A stretch of 43,869 nucleotides of DNA from Syntrophaceae bacterium UBA6112 (GTDB lineage Bacteria > Desulfobacterota > Syntrophia > Syntrophales > UBA5619). The notes beneath the pieces were generated by a model. It was not told the DNA's origin. It ran no database searches and saw only the letters and a list, made by a program, of their open reading frames with translations. The translations under genes and the position numbers were made by a program. Shown here piece after piece: positions 32,538 through 40,386 of the stretch (its first letter is position 1; each line of letters opens with the position of its first letter). The stretch is taken from the NCBI GenBank assembly GCA_002423465.1, contig DIWG01000062.1, positions 1 to 43,869 on the forward strand. The letters are read 5' to 3'.

Positions 32538-34007
32538 TTAAAATGTCTGTCCCAGTTTCAACGGGCCTTTCTGAACGGAGACTTTTCGAATATCCTGACG
32601 TTTCAGCAGCTCCTGAATGAGCGCAATGACCGGCGTCCTGGTCGCAGCCATATCAATGGGCTTCTTGTTCCGGTTGAATTTTTCCAGCGTCGGTTTGCTG
32701 AAGAAGAGGGACAGCAGGAGCTCCTCGTCCGAACGGGTCGGCCCCAACTCTTTTCTGGCCTTCTTGACCAAGGGTTCCGAAAAGACCTCTGAGGCGTCGA
32801 TCGGTTTGGCATCCGCTCCTTCCAGAATGCGGTCCATAACATTGGCGTCGATCGGGGCGGCTTTTTCTCCATAGAAGCCGCGGGCATAGAGGGCGAGATC
32901 CGAAGGCGTCGTACGATAGCGCTCCTTTTGAATGACGTTGAAGACGGCCTGTACGCCCACGATTTGTGAAAAAGGGGTCACCATGACGGGATACCCGATC
33001 TCCTGCCGTACCCTGCCGGCCTCTTCCAGAACTTCCGGCAGCCGGTTCTCCAGCCCCAGGTTCTTCAACTGACTGGCCAGATGCGACATCATGCCGCCGG
33101 GAATCTGGTGGGCCGCGTACTTCGTGTAGCGGTTTCGATCGAAGGGCACCCGCTGGCCGACAGGTTTCTTTTCACTGTAGGCCACCCAGAGGAAGTGATC
33201 GTCGATCTTCCGGAGCAGCAGATCATCCAATTCCATCTTGATGCCCATCTGTCGGGCCTGGGCAAGCACTTCCACCGTCGCCGGGATGGAATTTCCCTGG
33301 GACAGCGCCAGACTCGCCGTGGAGAGGTTGTCGACGCCCTGGTGCATGGCCTCCAGATAGCACTCCGAACCCAGTCCGGTTCCGCAGTGGCTGACCAGCC
33401 CGAACTTCACCTTGTCGCCGATGGCCTGCCGGATCGCGGGAATCAGGGTGCGGATCCGCTCCGGCGTCAGCAGGCCGCTGGCATCGGCCAGGTTGACGCT
33501 GTCGGTTCCCAAAGTGACACATTCTCCGGCCTTCTGCGCGTAATAGGCATCCGTATGCACCGGACTTTCAGCAAAGACCAGGGCCGGATGGATCTGGAGG
33601 CCCAGTTTTTTGGAGACCTGGATATGCCATTTTACGTTGTTGAGGTCGTTGAGGCCGTCAAAGACGACGATCCCCTGGATGCCGCATTTCTGCAGACAGG
33701 CAATCAGGAGTTCGATGGCGTCGTCGGAAAACCGCCGCCAGCCGAAGGCGCTGCGGCCCCGGATCAGGATCTGAAGATCGGTTTTGGGCATGAATTTCCG
33801 GAGCAGGCGGAGGCGCTCCCAGGGATCCTCATGAAGGTACAGGACACAGGCTTCGAAGGCCGAGCCGCTCATCACGTTGATGCTGCTGAATCCCGCCTGA
33901 TCCAGGGCGGAGCAGATCGGCAGCATGGATTCGGTCTTCATCCGGTTCGCCCAGAGGGATTGCTGGCCGTCGCGCAATGTCTCCTCGTTGATTTGCAGTT
34001 CTTTCAT
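32538..34007 (-). CDS. OadA/pyruvate carboxylase B-like carboxyltransferase with altered catalytic residues
   Basis: A 489-residue DRE-TIM-barrel protein of the oxaloacetate decarboxylase alpha/pyruvate carboxylase B family, without its own biotin domain. The N-terminal barrel has TLRDGQQSL (Asp13, a metal ligand). The C-terminal conserved carboxylase domain has IPGGMMSHL, VTPFSQIVGVQAVFNVI and ALYARGFYG, close to OadA. Three key positions differ. The carbamylated Lys of IKDMAGLL is Ala174 (LADASGLL). The first His of HTH is Val205 (LVSH207). The Thr of GGTSQP is Asn239 (QGNSIP). So it is unlikely to handle pyruvate/oxaloacetate by the known mechanism. The ATG has GAGGTG 4 bases upstream. It should transfer carboxyl between the neighbouring biotin carrier and an unknown acceptor, or be non-catalytic. 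Confidence 0.88.
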   Translation of the reverse strand: MKELQINEETLRDGQQSLWANRMKTESMLPICSALDQAGFSSINVMSGSAFEACVLYLHEDPWERLRLLRKFMPKTDLQILIRGRSAFGWRRFSDDAIELLIACLQKCGIQGIVVFDGLNDLNNVKWHIQVSKKLGLQIHPALVFAESPVHTDAYYAQKAGECVTLGTDSVNLADASGLLTPERIRTLIPAIRQAIGDKVKFGLVSHCGTGLGSECYLEAMHQGVDNLSTASLALSQGNSIPATVEVLAQARQMGIKMELDDLLLRKIDDHFLWVAYSEKKPVGQRVPFDRNRYTKYAAHQIPGGMMSHLASQLKNLGLENRLPEVLEEAGRVRQEIGYPVMVTPFSQIVGVQAVFNVIQKERYRTTPSDLALYARGFYGEKAAPIDANVMDRILEGADAKPIDASEVFSEPLVKKARKELGPTRSDEELLLSLFFSKPTLEKFNRNKKPIDMAATRTPVIALIQELLKRQDIRKVSVQKGPLKLGQTF

Positions 34008-34043
34008 CGGGCACCTCGAAGTAGGTTGTGAAAAAGGGAGAGG

Positions 34044-34640
34044 CTATTTTTCAGCGGCTGCCGGATCCGGATCCAGGATCATCAGAACCTGCCCCATCTT
34101 CACGACGTTTTCATTCTGGACCAGGATCTCCCGGATGATTCCTTTCCGGGGCGCCTTGATCGAGTTCATCAGTTTCATCACTTCGACGATGGCCACCTGA
34201 TCGCCCGCCTCCACGAGGCGGTCCACTTCCACGAAGGGGGGGGCGCCGGGTGCGGGGGCACGATAAAAAACACCTGCCAGCGGGGTGACGATCTCGATGG
34301 ATGAAGCGTTTCGGGGAACCTTCCGTCTGCCCGCGGAAGCCTGGGGCGGCTCCGCCTTCCCGGCGGTGGCTGTCTCGGTTTTCTGCGCCGCCGCGGGAAC
34401 CGCTTGAACCGCCGGAGCGGCCGCCGGCGGGTTGGCCCCGGGGACCTGCCCGCCGGCGGCACCTGCGCTATCCCGGGGGAATGCCCCGGGGCCGGCGACG
34501 GCAGGACCCTTCACAAGGTCCAGTTTGAAATCCCCTATTTCCAGGTGCAGTTCCCGGCAGGCGGATTCATCGATGATTTTCATGATGTCCACAACATCCC
34601 GATAGCTGAGTTCGTAGGTCAGCTTGTTCATGGCGTCCAT
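34044..34640 (-). CDS. Biotin carboxyl carrier protein (AccB-like)
   Basis: A 198-residue biotin carrier. Residues 10-45 are the AccB-type N-terminal module (YRDVVDIMKIIDES, ELHLEIGD). Residues 46-110 are an Ala/Pro-rich flexible linker. Residues 115-192 are the biotinyl domain with EVMKLMN; Lys156 is the biotin site. The AccB thumb is reflected in the APAPGAPPFVEV insertion. AAGGAGAG stands just before the ATG. It lies between the thiolase and carboxyltransferase genes (36 bases to the latter), so it most likely carries carboxybiotin between the biotin carboxylase at 29519 and the OadA-like protein. Confidence 0.92.
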   Translation of the reverse strand: MDAMNKLTYELSYRDVVDIMKIIDESACRELHLEIGDFKLDLVKGPAVAGPGAFPRDSAGAAGGQVPGANPPAAAPAVQAVPAAAQKTETATAGKAEPPQASAGRRKVPRNASSIEIVTPLAGVFYRAPAPGAPPFVEVDRLVEAGDQVAIVEVMKLMNSIKAPRKGIIREILVQNENVVKMGQVLMILDPDPAAAEK

Positions 34641-34666
34641 AGTCTCTCCTTATGCATTAAAAGAAA

Positions 34667-35860
34667 TTAATCGACCCGGACAATGACGGCATCGCTCTGC
34701 CCGAAGCCTCCGCAGATCGCGGCGGCCCCCAGGCCGCCTCCCAGCCGGCGGAGTTCGTAGATCAGCGTCATAACCAGTCTGGCCCCGCTTGCCCCGGTTG
34801 GATGTCCGATGGCAACGGCGCCGCCGTTCACGTTGGTGATGGAGCGCAGATGGGCCAGCAGCTTTGCATCTCCGTCGCTCAGGACCTTCGTGCTGACCAG
34901 GGGAACGGCAGCGAAGGCTTCGTTGATTTCGATCCTTTTGAGGTCCTTCAGCGCCAGTTGCGCCCTGTCCAGAGCCTTTTGGATGGCAAGGGCAGGCATG
35001 TAGGGTGAGGAGAGGGGATCGCCGGCCATGTTCACATGGGAAAGAAGCGACGCCAACTGCTCGCATCCAAGATCTTTTTGCCTTTCCCGGGACATCAATA
35101 CGAGGGCGGAAGCCCCGTCGTTCAGGCCCGGTGCGTTCCCGGCCGTAACCGTTTTCCCCCCATAGACCGGTTTGAGGAGCCGGAGTTTCTCCAGGGACGC
35201 ATCGGCACGAGGGGACTCGTCCTGCATGATATCTGTTGCATTTCCATTCTTATCCGTCCTGTGCCAGGGATGGATTTCATCCCGGAACTTTCCCGCCGCC
35301 AGGGCTGCGAAATATTTTCGATGGCTGTCCAGCGCCCACTGGTCCTGCTGTTCCCGGTCAATGCCGTGCCGCAAAGAGACATCTCCGGTACCGACGGCAA
35401 TGGGGACATCAACAATGGGATTGCGCATCATCAGGGGCTCCTCCAGCATCACCCCCCCCAGACGCGTCCCCCATCTTACGCCCCGCGCCACCAGCGGCAC
35501 CTGGCTCATGGCCTCCATGCCGCCGGCGATCACCGTATCCACCTCTCCCAGGGCGATGTCCCGCAGGGCCATTCCCGCGGCGGTCATGGAAGAACAGCAG
35601 GCCCGGTCCAGCGTGAGCGAAGGAATATGAGCCGGCAAACCGGATGTAAAGAGAATCTGCCGGGCCGCCACCGCCGCTGTGCCGGCCAATACGGCCACCC
35701 CCATGAGAAGCTCGTCCACCGCTTCCGGCGCGAGATGGATCTTCTCCAGGACTGCCTTCACCGCCTGGGTTCCGAGATCGACCGCTGAACAATCCCTCCA
35801 ATATCCGCCGAACTTTCCAAAAGGGATTCTGGCGGCGCTGACCACAACGACTTCACGCAT
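34667..35860 (-). CDS. Thiolase (acetyl-CoA acetyltransferase family)
   Basis: A 397-residue thiolase of normal length. Acyl-accepting Cys88 (DRACCSSM), GGMEAMSQVP, NEAFA, catalytic His in GGAVAIGHP and Cys in AAICGGFGQ are all intact. ATG 35860 is preferred, with GAGGGA 8 bases upstream; an ATG at 35890 would add ten residues. Second gene of the TetR-led set and 26 bases from the biotin carrier. Together with the CoA ligase gene it suggests that the pathway ends with cleavage of a beta-ketoacyl-CoA. It shares the unusual DRAC/DQAC-x-S-x-MTA active-site pattern with the thiolase at 16395. Confidence 0.93.
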   Translation of the reverse strand: MREVVVVSAARIPFGKFGGYWRDCSAVDLGTQAVKAVLEKIHLAPEAVDELLMGVAVLAGTAAVAARQILFTSGLPAHIPSLTLDRACCSSMTAAGMALRDIALGEVDTVIAGGMEAMSQVPLVARGVRWGTRLGGVMLEEPLMMRNPIVDVPIAVGTGDVSLRHGIDREQQDQWALDSHRKYFAALAAGKFRDEIHPWHRTDKNGNATDIMQDESPRADASLEKLRLLKPVYGGKTVTAGNAPGLNDGASALVLMSRERQKDLGCEQLASLLSHVNMAGDPLSSPYMPALAIQKALDRAQLALKDLKRIEINEAFAAVPLVSTKVLSDGDAKLLAHLRSITNVNGGAVAIGHPTGASGARLVMTLIYELRRLGGGLGAAAICGGFGQSDAVIVRVD

Positions 35861-35914
35861 GGACCGTTCCCTCTTTTCCGACATCGCCATTATGGACCCC
35901 TGTTCAGGCTGCCG

Positions 35915-36571
35915 TCAGATATTGTTTCTATGCTCTTCTTCCGGCAAATCACGAGACGGGGCAATCATATCATTGCCATCTTCTTTGATGGCCCTGATGA
36001 TGATGTCCAACATCGCCTTCAGATGTTTTCTTCGCACCAGAAGGTTTTCCCTTGTCAGGGGATTGCTTGCCAACACTTTCTCGATGACTCCATGGGAGGA
36101 GAAGTAGGTGATGATCATTCCATAACAGCTGACCACCAGTTGCTCCGCCGCAAGATCACCGGCAAGTGTCTGTGGATAAGCTTCGCGTACTGCCGTGACG
36201 ACCATCTGAAAAAGGGGCGCCATATGGCCGATGACACAGTCCCTCTGTTTCCCCCCATTGATTTCGCGCTGGATGATCCGAACGAAGTTCCGGTTTTGCT
36301 CCAGGAACAGGATGTATTGATCGATCGCCTTGGCGATTCGGTTTTCCAGAAAGCCCTCACCCAGAAGCGATTTCTGCAGGGTGTCCGTCAATTCCTCAAA
36401 GTAATGATCAATCACGCAGACGAAGAGGTTTTCCTTGCTCTTGAAATGGTAATGGATAAGCGCCTTGTTTGTCTGGGACAGCTCGGCAATTTTCTGAACC
36501 GTGGACGCGTCAAATCCAACTTCACCGAACAGTCTGTCCGCAGCCTGAATGATTTTTCCCCGGGTGGACAT
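35915..36571 (-). CDS. TetR family transcriptional regulator
   Basis: A 218-residue repressor. Residues 3-50 are the TetR helix-turn-helix (KIIQAADRLFGEVGF, TVQKIAELSQTNKALIHYHFKSKENLF). The rest is a helical ligand domain of the long-helix C-terminal type found in many fatty-acid/CoA-responsive members. AAAGG lies 7 bases before the ATG. First gene of the - strand set, 54 bases before the thiolase gene, with a promoter and overlapping dyad just upstream. Autoregulation and control of the downstream carboxylase/ligase genes are likely; the ligand may be an acyl-CoA. Confidence 0.92.
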   Translation of the reverse strand: MSTRGKIIQAADRLFGEVGFDASTVQKIAELSQTNKALIHYHFKSKENLFVCVIDHYFEELTDTLQKSLLGEGFLENRIAKAIDQYILFLEQNRNFVRIIQREINGGKQRDCVIGHMAPLFQMVVTAVREAYPQTLAGDLAAEQLVVSCYGMIITYFSSHGVIEKVLASNPLTRENLLVRRKHLKAMLDIIIRAIKEDGNDMIAPSRDLPEEEHRNNI

Positions 36572-36608
36572 AATGAAACCTTTTCCATCTGGAATATTTA
36601 ACCGTTTG

Positions 36609-36644
36609 ACTAATTTAGTATCATGGTGTTTTTTCTACTGTCAA
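36609..36644 (-). promoter_or_regulatory. Promoter of the TetR-led operon with overlapping operator dyad
   Basis: On the - strand an exact TTGACA (36644-36639) is followed after 16 bases by GATACT (36622-36617), a good promoter pair. The 11-base dyad ACTAA-T-TTAGT (36609-36619) overlaps the -10 box and the likely start site. The start site would be about 40 bases before the TetR ATG. The arrangement fits autorepression. The remaining AT-rich spacer up to 36834 holds nothing else that I recognise. Confidence 0.55.
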
Positions 36645-36834
36645 GAAAAATATTGTACATGATTCAACTTATTTCTTTTCCCATCATCTTAAATAATATC
36701 CATTATATCATATATATTGCCACAATGATGCTAAACATTGCCGGATGATGACCAATATAATCCTAAATACAATGATTCAGAATGTTAACCAATTGACCAA
36801 TCAAAATATTGGGGATGAGACAAAGCCCTTCGGA

Positions 36835-37602
36835 TCAAGTAAAGAAGATCAGACGGATGCTGACGACGAGGACAAAACATAGGATGATCTTCTCGAAAAT
36901 GCCGGCCGGAATGCGTTTGTGGAGGAGATAGCCCAGAAAGCTCCCGGCGATCACGATCGGAATCATCCAGCCTACGAGCAGCAGCATCTGTGGGGTCAAA
37001 AGCTTCATTTTCCAGTAAACGGCGATCTTCAAAAGGTCTGAGAGAAAAAAGACCGCCACGATCGTACCCACAAAAGCGCTTTTGGCCATCTGGAGACGAA
37101 GCATGTAGATGGAAAAAATGACGCCGCCCGCATGGGAGATGGCGGAGGCGATCCCGCCCAGCAGGCCGATCAGAAAGCCGACCCATCGGGGCAGTGGCCG
37201 CGCCATGAAGGATTGATTCCCTTTTTTAAGTAAATTCGGCGCGCAGAGCTTGATCAGTTGCTGTGCCGCAAAGACTCCACAGAAGATGCCCACCATCTTG
37301 ATGAACCACCGATCCGGGATCCAGTTCATAATCATGCCCCCGATGACGATACCGCTGAGAGAGCCGAACATGAGCAGAAAAAGGATCGAATTACGGATCT
37401 CTTTGCGGTAATGACAGATAGGCAGAATGTCAGTCAGGAACATGACGGGACCGCCGATGGCGATGGCCATCTTGGGAGGGATAACCAGGCAGAGCGTAGC
37501 GGAGAGGAAGATACCCGCCCCCACTCCAAAGCCGGTCTTGATCAACGCCGCCAAGAGAATCAGTACGGCCATCGCTACAATCTGGAAAAGACTGAGTGCC
37601 AT
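36835..37602 (-). CDS. TauE/SafE family membrane permease
   Basis: A 255-residue integral membrane protein with about 8 helices in two TauE/SafE repeats. Visible repeat features are KTGFGVGAGIFL in the first half and GLLGGIASAISHAGGVI in the second. The family is linked to export or uptake of sulfite, sulfonates or other organic anions. The ATG at 37602 is chosen because translation from further upstream (TTG 37716) adds 38 residues unlike the family; the ribosome binding site is weak in either case. It stands alone between the TetR promoter region and the fumarase genes. The substrate is unknown. Confidence 0.83.
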   Translation of the reverse strand: MALSLFQIVAMAVLILLAALIKTGFGVGAGIFLSATLCLVIPPKMAIAIGGPVMFLTDILPICHYRKEIRNSILFLLMFGSLSGIVIGGMIMNWIPDRWFIKMVGIFCGVFAAQQLIKLCAPNLLKKGNQSFMARPLPRWVGFLIGLLGGIASAISHAGGVIFSIYMLRLQMAKSAFVGTIVAVFFLSDLLKIAVYWKMKLLTPQMLLLVGWMIPIVIAGSFLGYLLHKRIPAGIFEKIILCFVLVVSIRLIFFT

Positions 37603-37771
37603 AAGCGCTGCCCAACTCCGGGTATCATTCCGGATGAGTATAGGCAAGGTGCAATGTAACGCCAGCACATGGCCTGGGGACTGTGCGAAGGCGGGATTGA
37701 CCGGGGAGCTCCGCAAGCCCCACCCTATGATCGGCGAGTTTCCATTCTGAGCTTGACGGGACCTCTGTCAG

Positions 37772-37810
37772 GACCCCCTGCACCTTTCACTTTTGTGGAT
37801 GCAGGGAGTC
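37772..37810. terminator. Stem-loop downstream of the fumarase genes
   Basis: GACCCCCTGCA (37772-37782) pairs with TGCAGGGAGTC (37800-37810) over 11 bases with one mismatch. Weaker outer arms CTGTCA and TGACAG (37765-37770 and 37822-37827) also match. It begins about 28 bases after the - strand fumarase beta stop. There is no T-run, so it may be a Rho-assisted or mRNA 3'-end structure. Confidence 0.35.
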
Positions 37811-37837
37811 CGTGATGGAAATGACAGGCAGTCTCTT

Positions 37838-38428
37838 TCATGCCACGCCCAGCTTCTGATAGATCTCGGGGAGCCTGGCCATTGCTTTGGCCTTCACCTC
37901 GCTGTAAAGGTTGTTGCCATGGGAGTCCATGGCCACCGTCAGGGGACCAAAATCCTTCACCCGAAACTGATAGAGCGCCTCAGGATGGAGATGTTCCCAG
38001 TAGACCTGCTCCACCTCGACGATCTGCTGGGTCTCCAGAGACGCCGCGCCGCCCACAATCGCCAGATAGACGGCGCCGAATTTCTTCATAGCCTCGAGGC
38101 TCTTCTCATAAAGACCGCCTTTGCCGATAATGGCCCGGACTCCGTAATTCTCGATGAGCGGCGGTGTAAAGCGATCCATCCGGTAGCTCGTGGTCGTCCC
38201 CACGCAGATGGGCACCCACTTCCCATCAACCTTCTTGAGGCTGGGCGCCGTATGGATGCAGGGCATCCCTTTCAGGCTGACCGGCGGTTCGTGGTGCTGA
38301 TCGAACATGTAGATCTGAGTCAGATCCCGGATTCCGAACAGGGTGCCGTCAAAATGGACGATATCCCCTACCCGAAGCTGCCGGATCGCCTCTTCGGAAA
38401 AAGGGGTCTGTAAATGATATCTTGCCAT
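37838..38428 (-). CDS. Class I fumarate hydratase/tartrate dehydratase beta subunit
   Basis: A 196-residue C-terminal-type (FumB/TtdB) subunit of a two-subunit [4Fe-4S] hydro-lyase. The swivel domain carries GTTTSYRMDRFTP (Thr-Thr and Arg for substrate binding) and GKGGL with the catalytic-site Lys. The RDxAH segment reads RDLTQ, so its Arg is kept but His is Gln. The start at 38428 is fixed by GGAGGAAAAACA just upstream; translation further upstream runs into the alpha gene in another frame. It works with the alpha subunit 19 bases upstream to hydrate fumarate to malate, or with an analogue. Confidence 0.9.
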   Translation of the reverse strand: MARYHLQTPFSEEAIRQLRVGDIVHFDGTLFGIRDLTQIYMFDQHHEPPVSLKGMPCIHTAPSLKKVDGKWVPICVGTTTSYRMDRFTPPLIENYGVRAIIGKGGLYEKSLEAMKKFGAVYLAIVGGAASLETQQIVEVEQVYWEHLHPEALYQFRVKDFGPLTVAMDSHGNNLYSEVKAKAMARLPEIYQKLGVA

Positions 38429-38447
38429 TGTTTTTCCTCCTCTCTCC

Positions 38448-39329
38448 TCAATAACCGTACTCGACCCGCCCGTCCGGGTAGACCCTGGCCCTCGCCCGGC
38501 GCGCCGGCCAGCATTGGGTGTTGACGGCCACCGGATTGAGGGTGATGTGGGTATGGGCTGTTTCAATGTGCACCGCCAGGGTGGAAACATCGCCGCCCAG
38601 CCCCATGGGACCGCTGCCGGTGGCATTGATGGCATCCTCCAGTTCCTGCTCCATTTTGGCAACTGCCGGATCCGGATTTCTCTGACCCACCGGGCGGGCG
38701 ATGGCCTCCTTGGCCAGACGCATGACCAGATCGGCGGTACCACCCATGCCTACGCCGATGATGCCGGGCGGACAGGGATTTGCCCCCGCAGCGATGACGC
38801 TGTCCAAAACAAATTTTTTCAGGGCATTGATGCCGTCGGCGGGAACGAACATCTTCAGGGTGCTCATGTTCTCTGAGCCGGATCCTTTAGGAATCATAAG
38901 CATCTCCAGATAATCCGCATCCTTGAGAAAATCGACATAGAGCACGGGCAGGCCCCTGCCCACCGATGTCTGGGAGTTCACCCGGGTCAGATAATCCGTC
39001 GCGCTGGAGCGGAAAGGGAATTCCACGGTCGCCCGCTTCGCCCCTTCATAGATGCGATCCTTGATCTCCGCACCGTCCCAATGAAAACCACTGCCGATCT
39101 TCAGCATGTACAGGGGCAATCCCGTATCCTGGCAGATCAAGGTCTTCTTCTCATCGGCGATATCGATCGCGGCCAGCATGGCCTTGAAAACTTCCTTCGC
39201 CGTCGGCTGTGTCTCTCTGGCGGCGGCCCTTTTGATGGCCTCGCGCACATCCGGGGGAAGATCGCAAAGGGCCCGGATATAGAGCTGCTTTGCTGCCTCC
39301 TCCACGATCTTGTAATCAAAAATTCCCAT
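38448..39329 (-). CDS. Class I fumarate hydratase/tartrate dehydratase alpha subunit
   Basis: A 293-residue FumA-N/TtdA-type subunit. Three cysteines that ligate the [4Fe-4S] cluster are visible: Cys66 (ICQDTG), Cys186 (NPCPPG) and Cys273 (TQCWPARR). The GKGSGSEN-like loop (PKGSGSENMS) and GVGMGGTAD are typical. Length is normal for the alpha subunit of split class I fumarases. It is followed by the beta subunit and preceded by the TctC gene, so its substrate probably belongs to C4-dicarboxylate metabolism. L(+)-tartrate dehydratase cannot be excluded by sequence. Confidence 0.92.
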   Translation of the reverse strand: MGIFDYKIVEEAAKQLYIRALCDLPPDVREAIKRAAARETQPTAKEVFKAMLAAIDIADEKKTLICQDTGLPLYMLKIGSGFHWDGAEIKDRIYEGAKRATVEFPFRSSATDYLTRVNSQTSVGRGLPVLYVDFLKDADYLEMLMIPKGSGSENMSTLKMFVPADGINALKKFVLDSVIAAGANPCPPGIIGVGMGGTADLVMRLAKEAIARPVGQRNPDPAVAKMEQELEDAINATGSGPMGLGGDVSTLAVHIETAHTHITLNPVAVNTQCWPARRARARVYPDGRVEYGY

Positions 39330-39379
39330 AGAAAACCTCCTTTTTCAATGCATTCTGAACAACCGTTCGATTGTCGGAA

Positions 39380-40339
39380 TTACGGCTTCAAATCAAAATC
39401 CTGAATCAGCTTTTGAATTTCCTTTTTCTCCGCATCGAGATATTTTTGAGAGTCGGCAATGCCCAGCCCCTGGGGCACGAAGCCGGCCTGCTCCATCTTG
39501 GCCCGGAATTCGGGCCTGGATGTCGTCTCCATCAGCACCTTCTCCAGATATTTCTGAATGGCCTGCGGCATGGCCTTGGGGGCCATGACGCCGCGGGCAA
39601 TCTTCGGATACATCTCATAGCCCAACTCTTTGAACGTGGGGACATCCGCCAGTTGTTTCATCCTCTCCGGGGCGCCTATCGCCAGGACCTTGATCTGATC
39701 GCGGGTGCTGACCATCATGGTGGAGTTGGTGAAGGCCGCATCGATGTGGCCGCCCATGATCGCCGTCTGAACCGGCGCAGTCCCGCTGAAGGTGACATAG
39801 TTCAATTTGGTGCCCGTCAGCTTCATGAACTGAAGGGCGGCAAAATGGTGGCCCGTGAACCTGCCCACGCCGCCGACGCTGACCTTTCCCGGGTTCGCCT
39901 TGGCATAGTCGATGAATTCCTTCAGGGTGTTCGCCCTGAAGTCTTTTTTCACAGCAAGCGCGTTGGGCGTATATTCCACAATGTTGAGAATGACGAAGTC
40001 ATCGGTCTTGAAGGCCACATCCTTCATGAATTGCGGCTGCAGGATGATATGGGGAATGCTGAAGCCGCCGATCGAGTAGCCGTCCGGTTTTGCAGCCGCC
40101 AGTTTAGACCAGCAGAGAGCTCCGCCCGCCCCGGGCAAGTATTGAATGACGAAAGGCACCCCCATGCTTTTCTCCAGGTAGGGCTGCATGGCCCGGGCAG
40201 CGATATCCACTTCGCCGCCGGCGTTAAAAGGGTTCAAATAGTTGATCTGTCCTTTGGGAAAATCCTGGGCGCCGGCATTGACCGCCAGCAGCGAAAGGAC
40301 CGCCAGTACCATAACCGTCCATTTCCACATTCTCATCAT
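39380..40339 (-). CDS. tctC: Tripartite tricarboxylate transporter solute-binding protein (TctC/Bug family)
   Basis: A 319-residue periplasmic binding protein. Residues 4-24 are the signal peptide (cleavage near AGA-QDFP). The mature protein has the family layout: INYLNPFNAGGEVDIAARAM, a GAGGAL loop, GIADSQKYLDAE near the end. GGAGGAAAGGT precedes the ATG at 40339. It supplies the TctAB permease encoded just upstream. Bug-type proteins bind carboxylates such as citrate, tartrate or aromatic acids; the nearby fumarase/tartrate-type dehydratase suggests a C4 or hydroxy-acid ligand. Confidence 0.92.
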   Translation of the reverse strand: MMRMWKWTVMVLAVLSLLAVNAGAQDFPKGQINYLNPFNAGGEVDIAARAMQPYLEKSMGVPFVIQYLPGAGGALCWSKLAAAKPDGYSIGGFSIPHIILQPQFMKDVAFKTDDFVILNIVEYTPNALAVKKDFRANTLKEFIDYAKANPGKVSVGGVGRFTGHHFAALQFMKLTGTKLNYVTFSGTAPVQTAIMGGHIDAAFTNSTMMVSTRDQIKVLAIGAPERMKQLADVPTFKELGYEMYPKIARGVMAPKAMPQAIQKYLEKVLMETTSRPEFRAKMEQAGFVPQGLGIADSQKYLDAEKKEIQKLIQDFDLKP

Positions 40340-40386
40340 ACCTTTCCTCCTTTTTTCTAATGGGTCCTTGTCCCGATGATCTGAAA

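Noticed and set aside
38429..38743. N-terminal extension of the fumarase beta subunit into the alpha gene
   Set aside because: The extra 105 residues are an alternate-frame reading of the alpha subunit; the ATG at 38428 has a strong ribosome binding site and the correct family start.
39371..40360. Long + strand open frame opposite tctC
   Set aside because: Antisense to a clear TctC gene with signal peptide and ribosome binding site; the same applies to frames at 30203-31018, 33081-34031 and 31257-32240.
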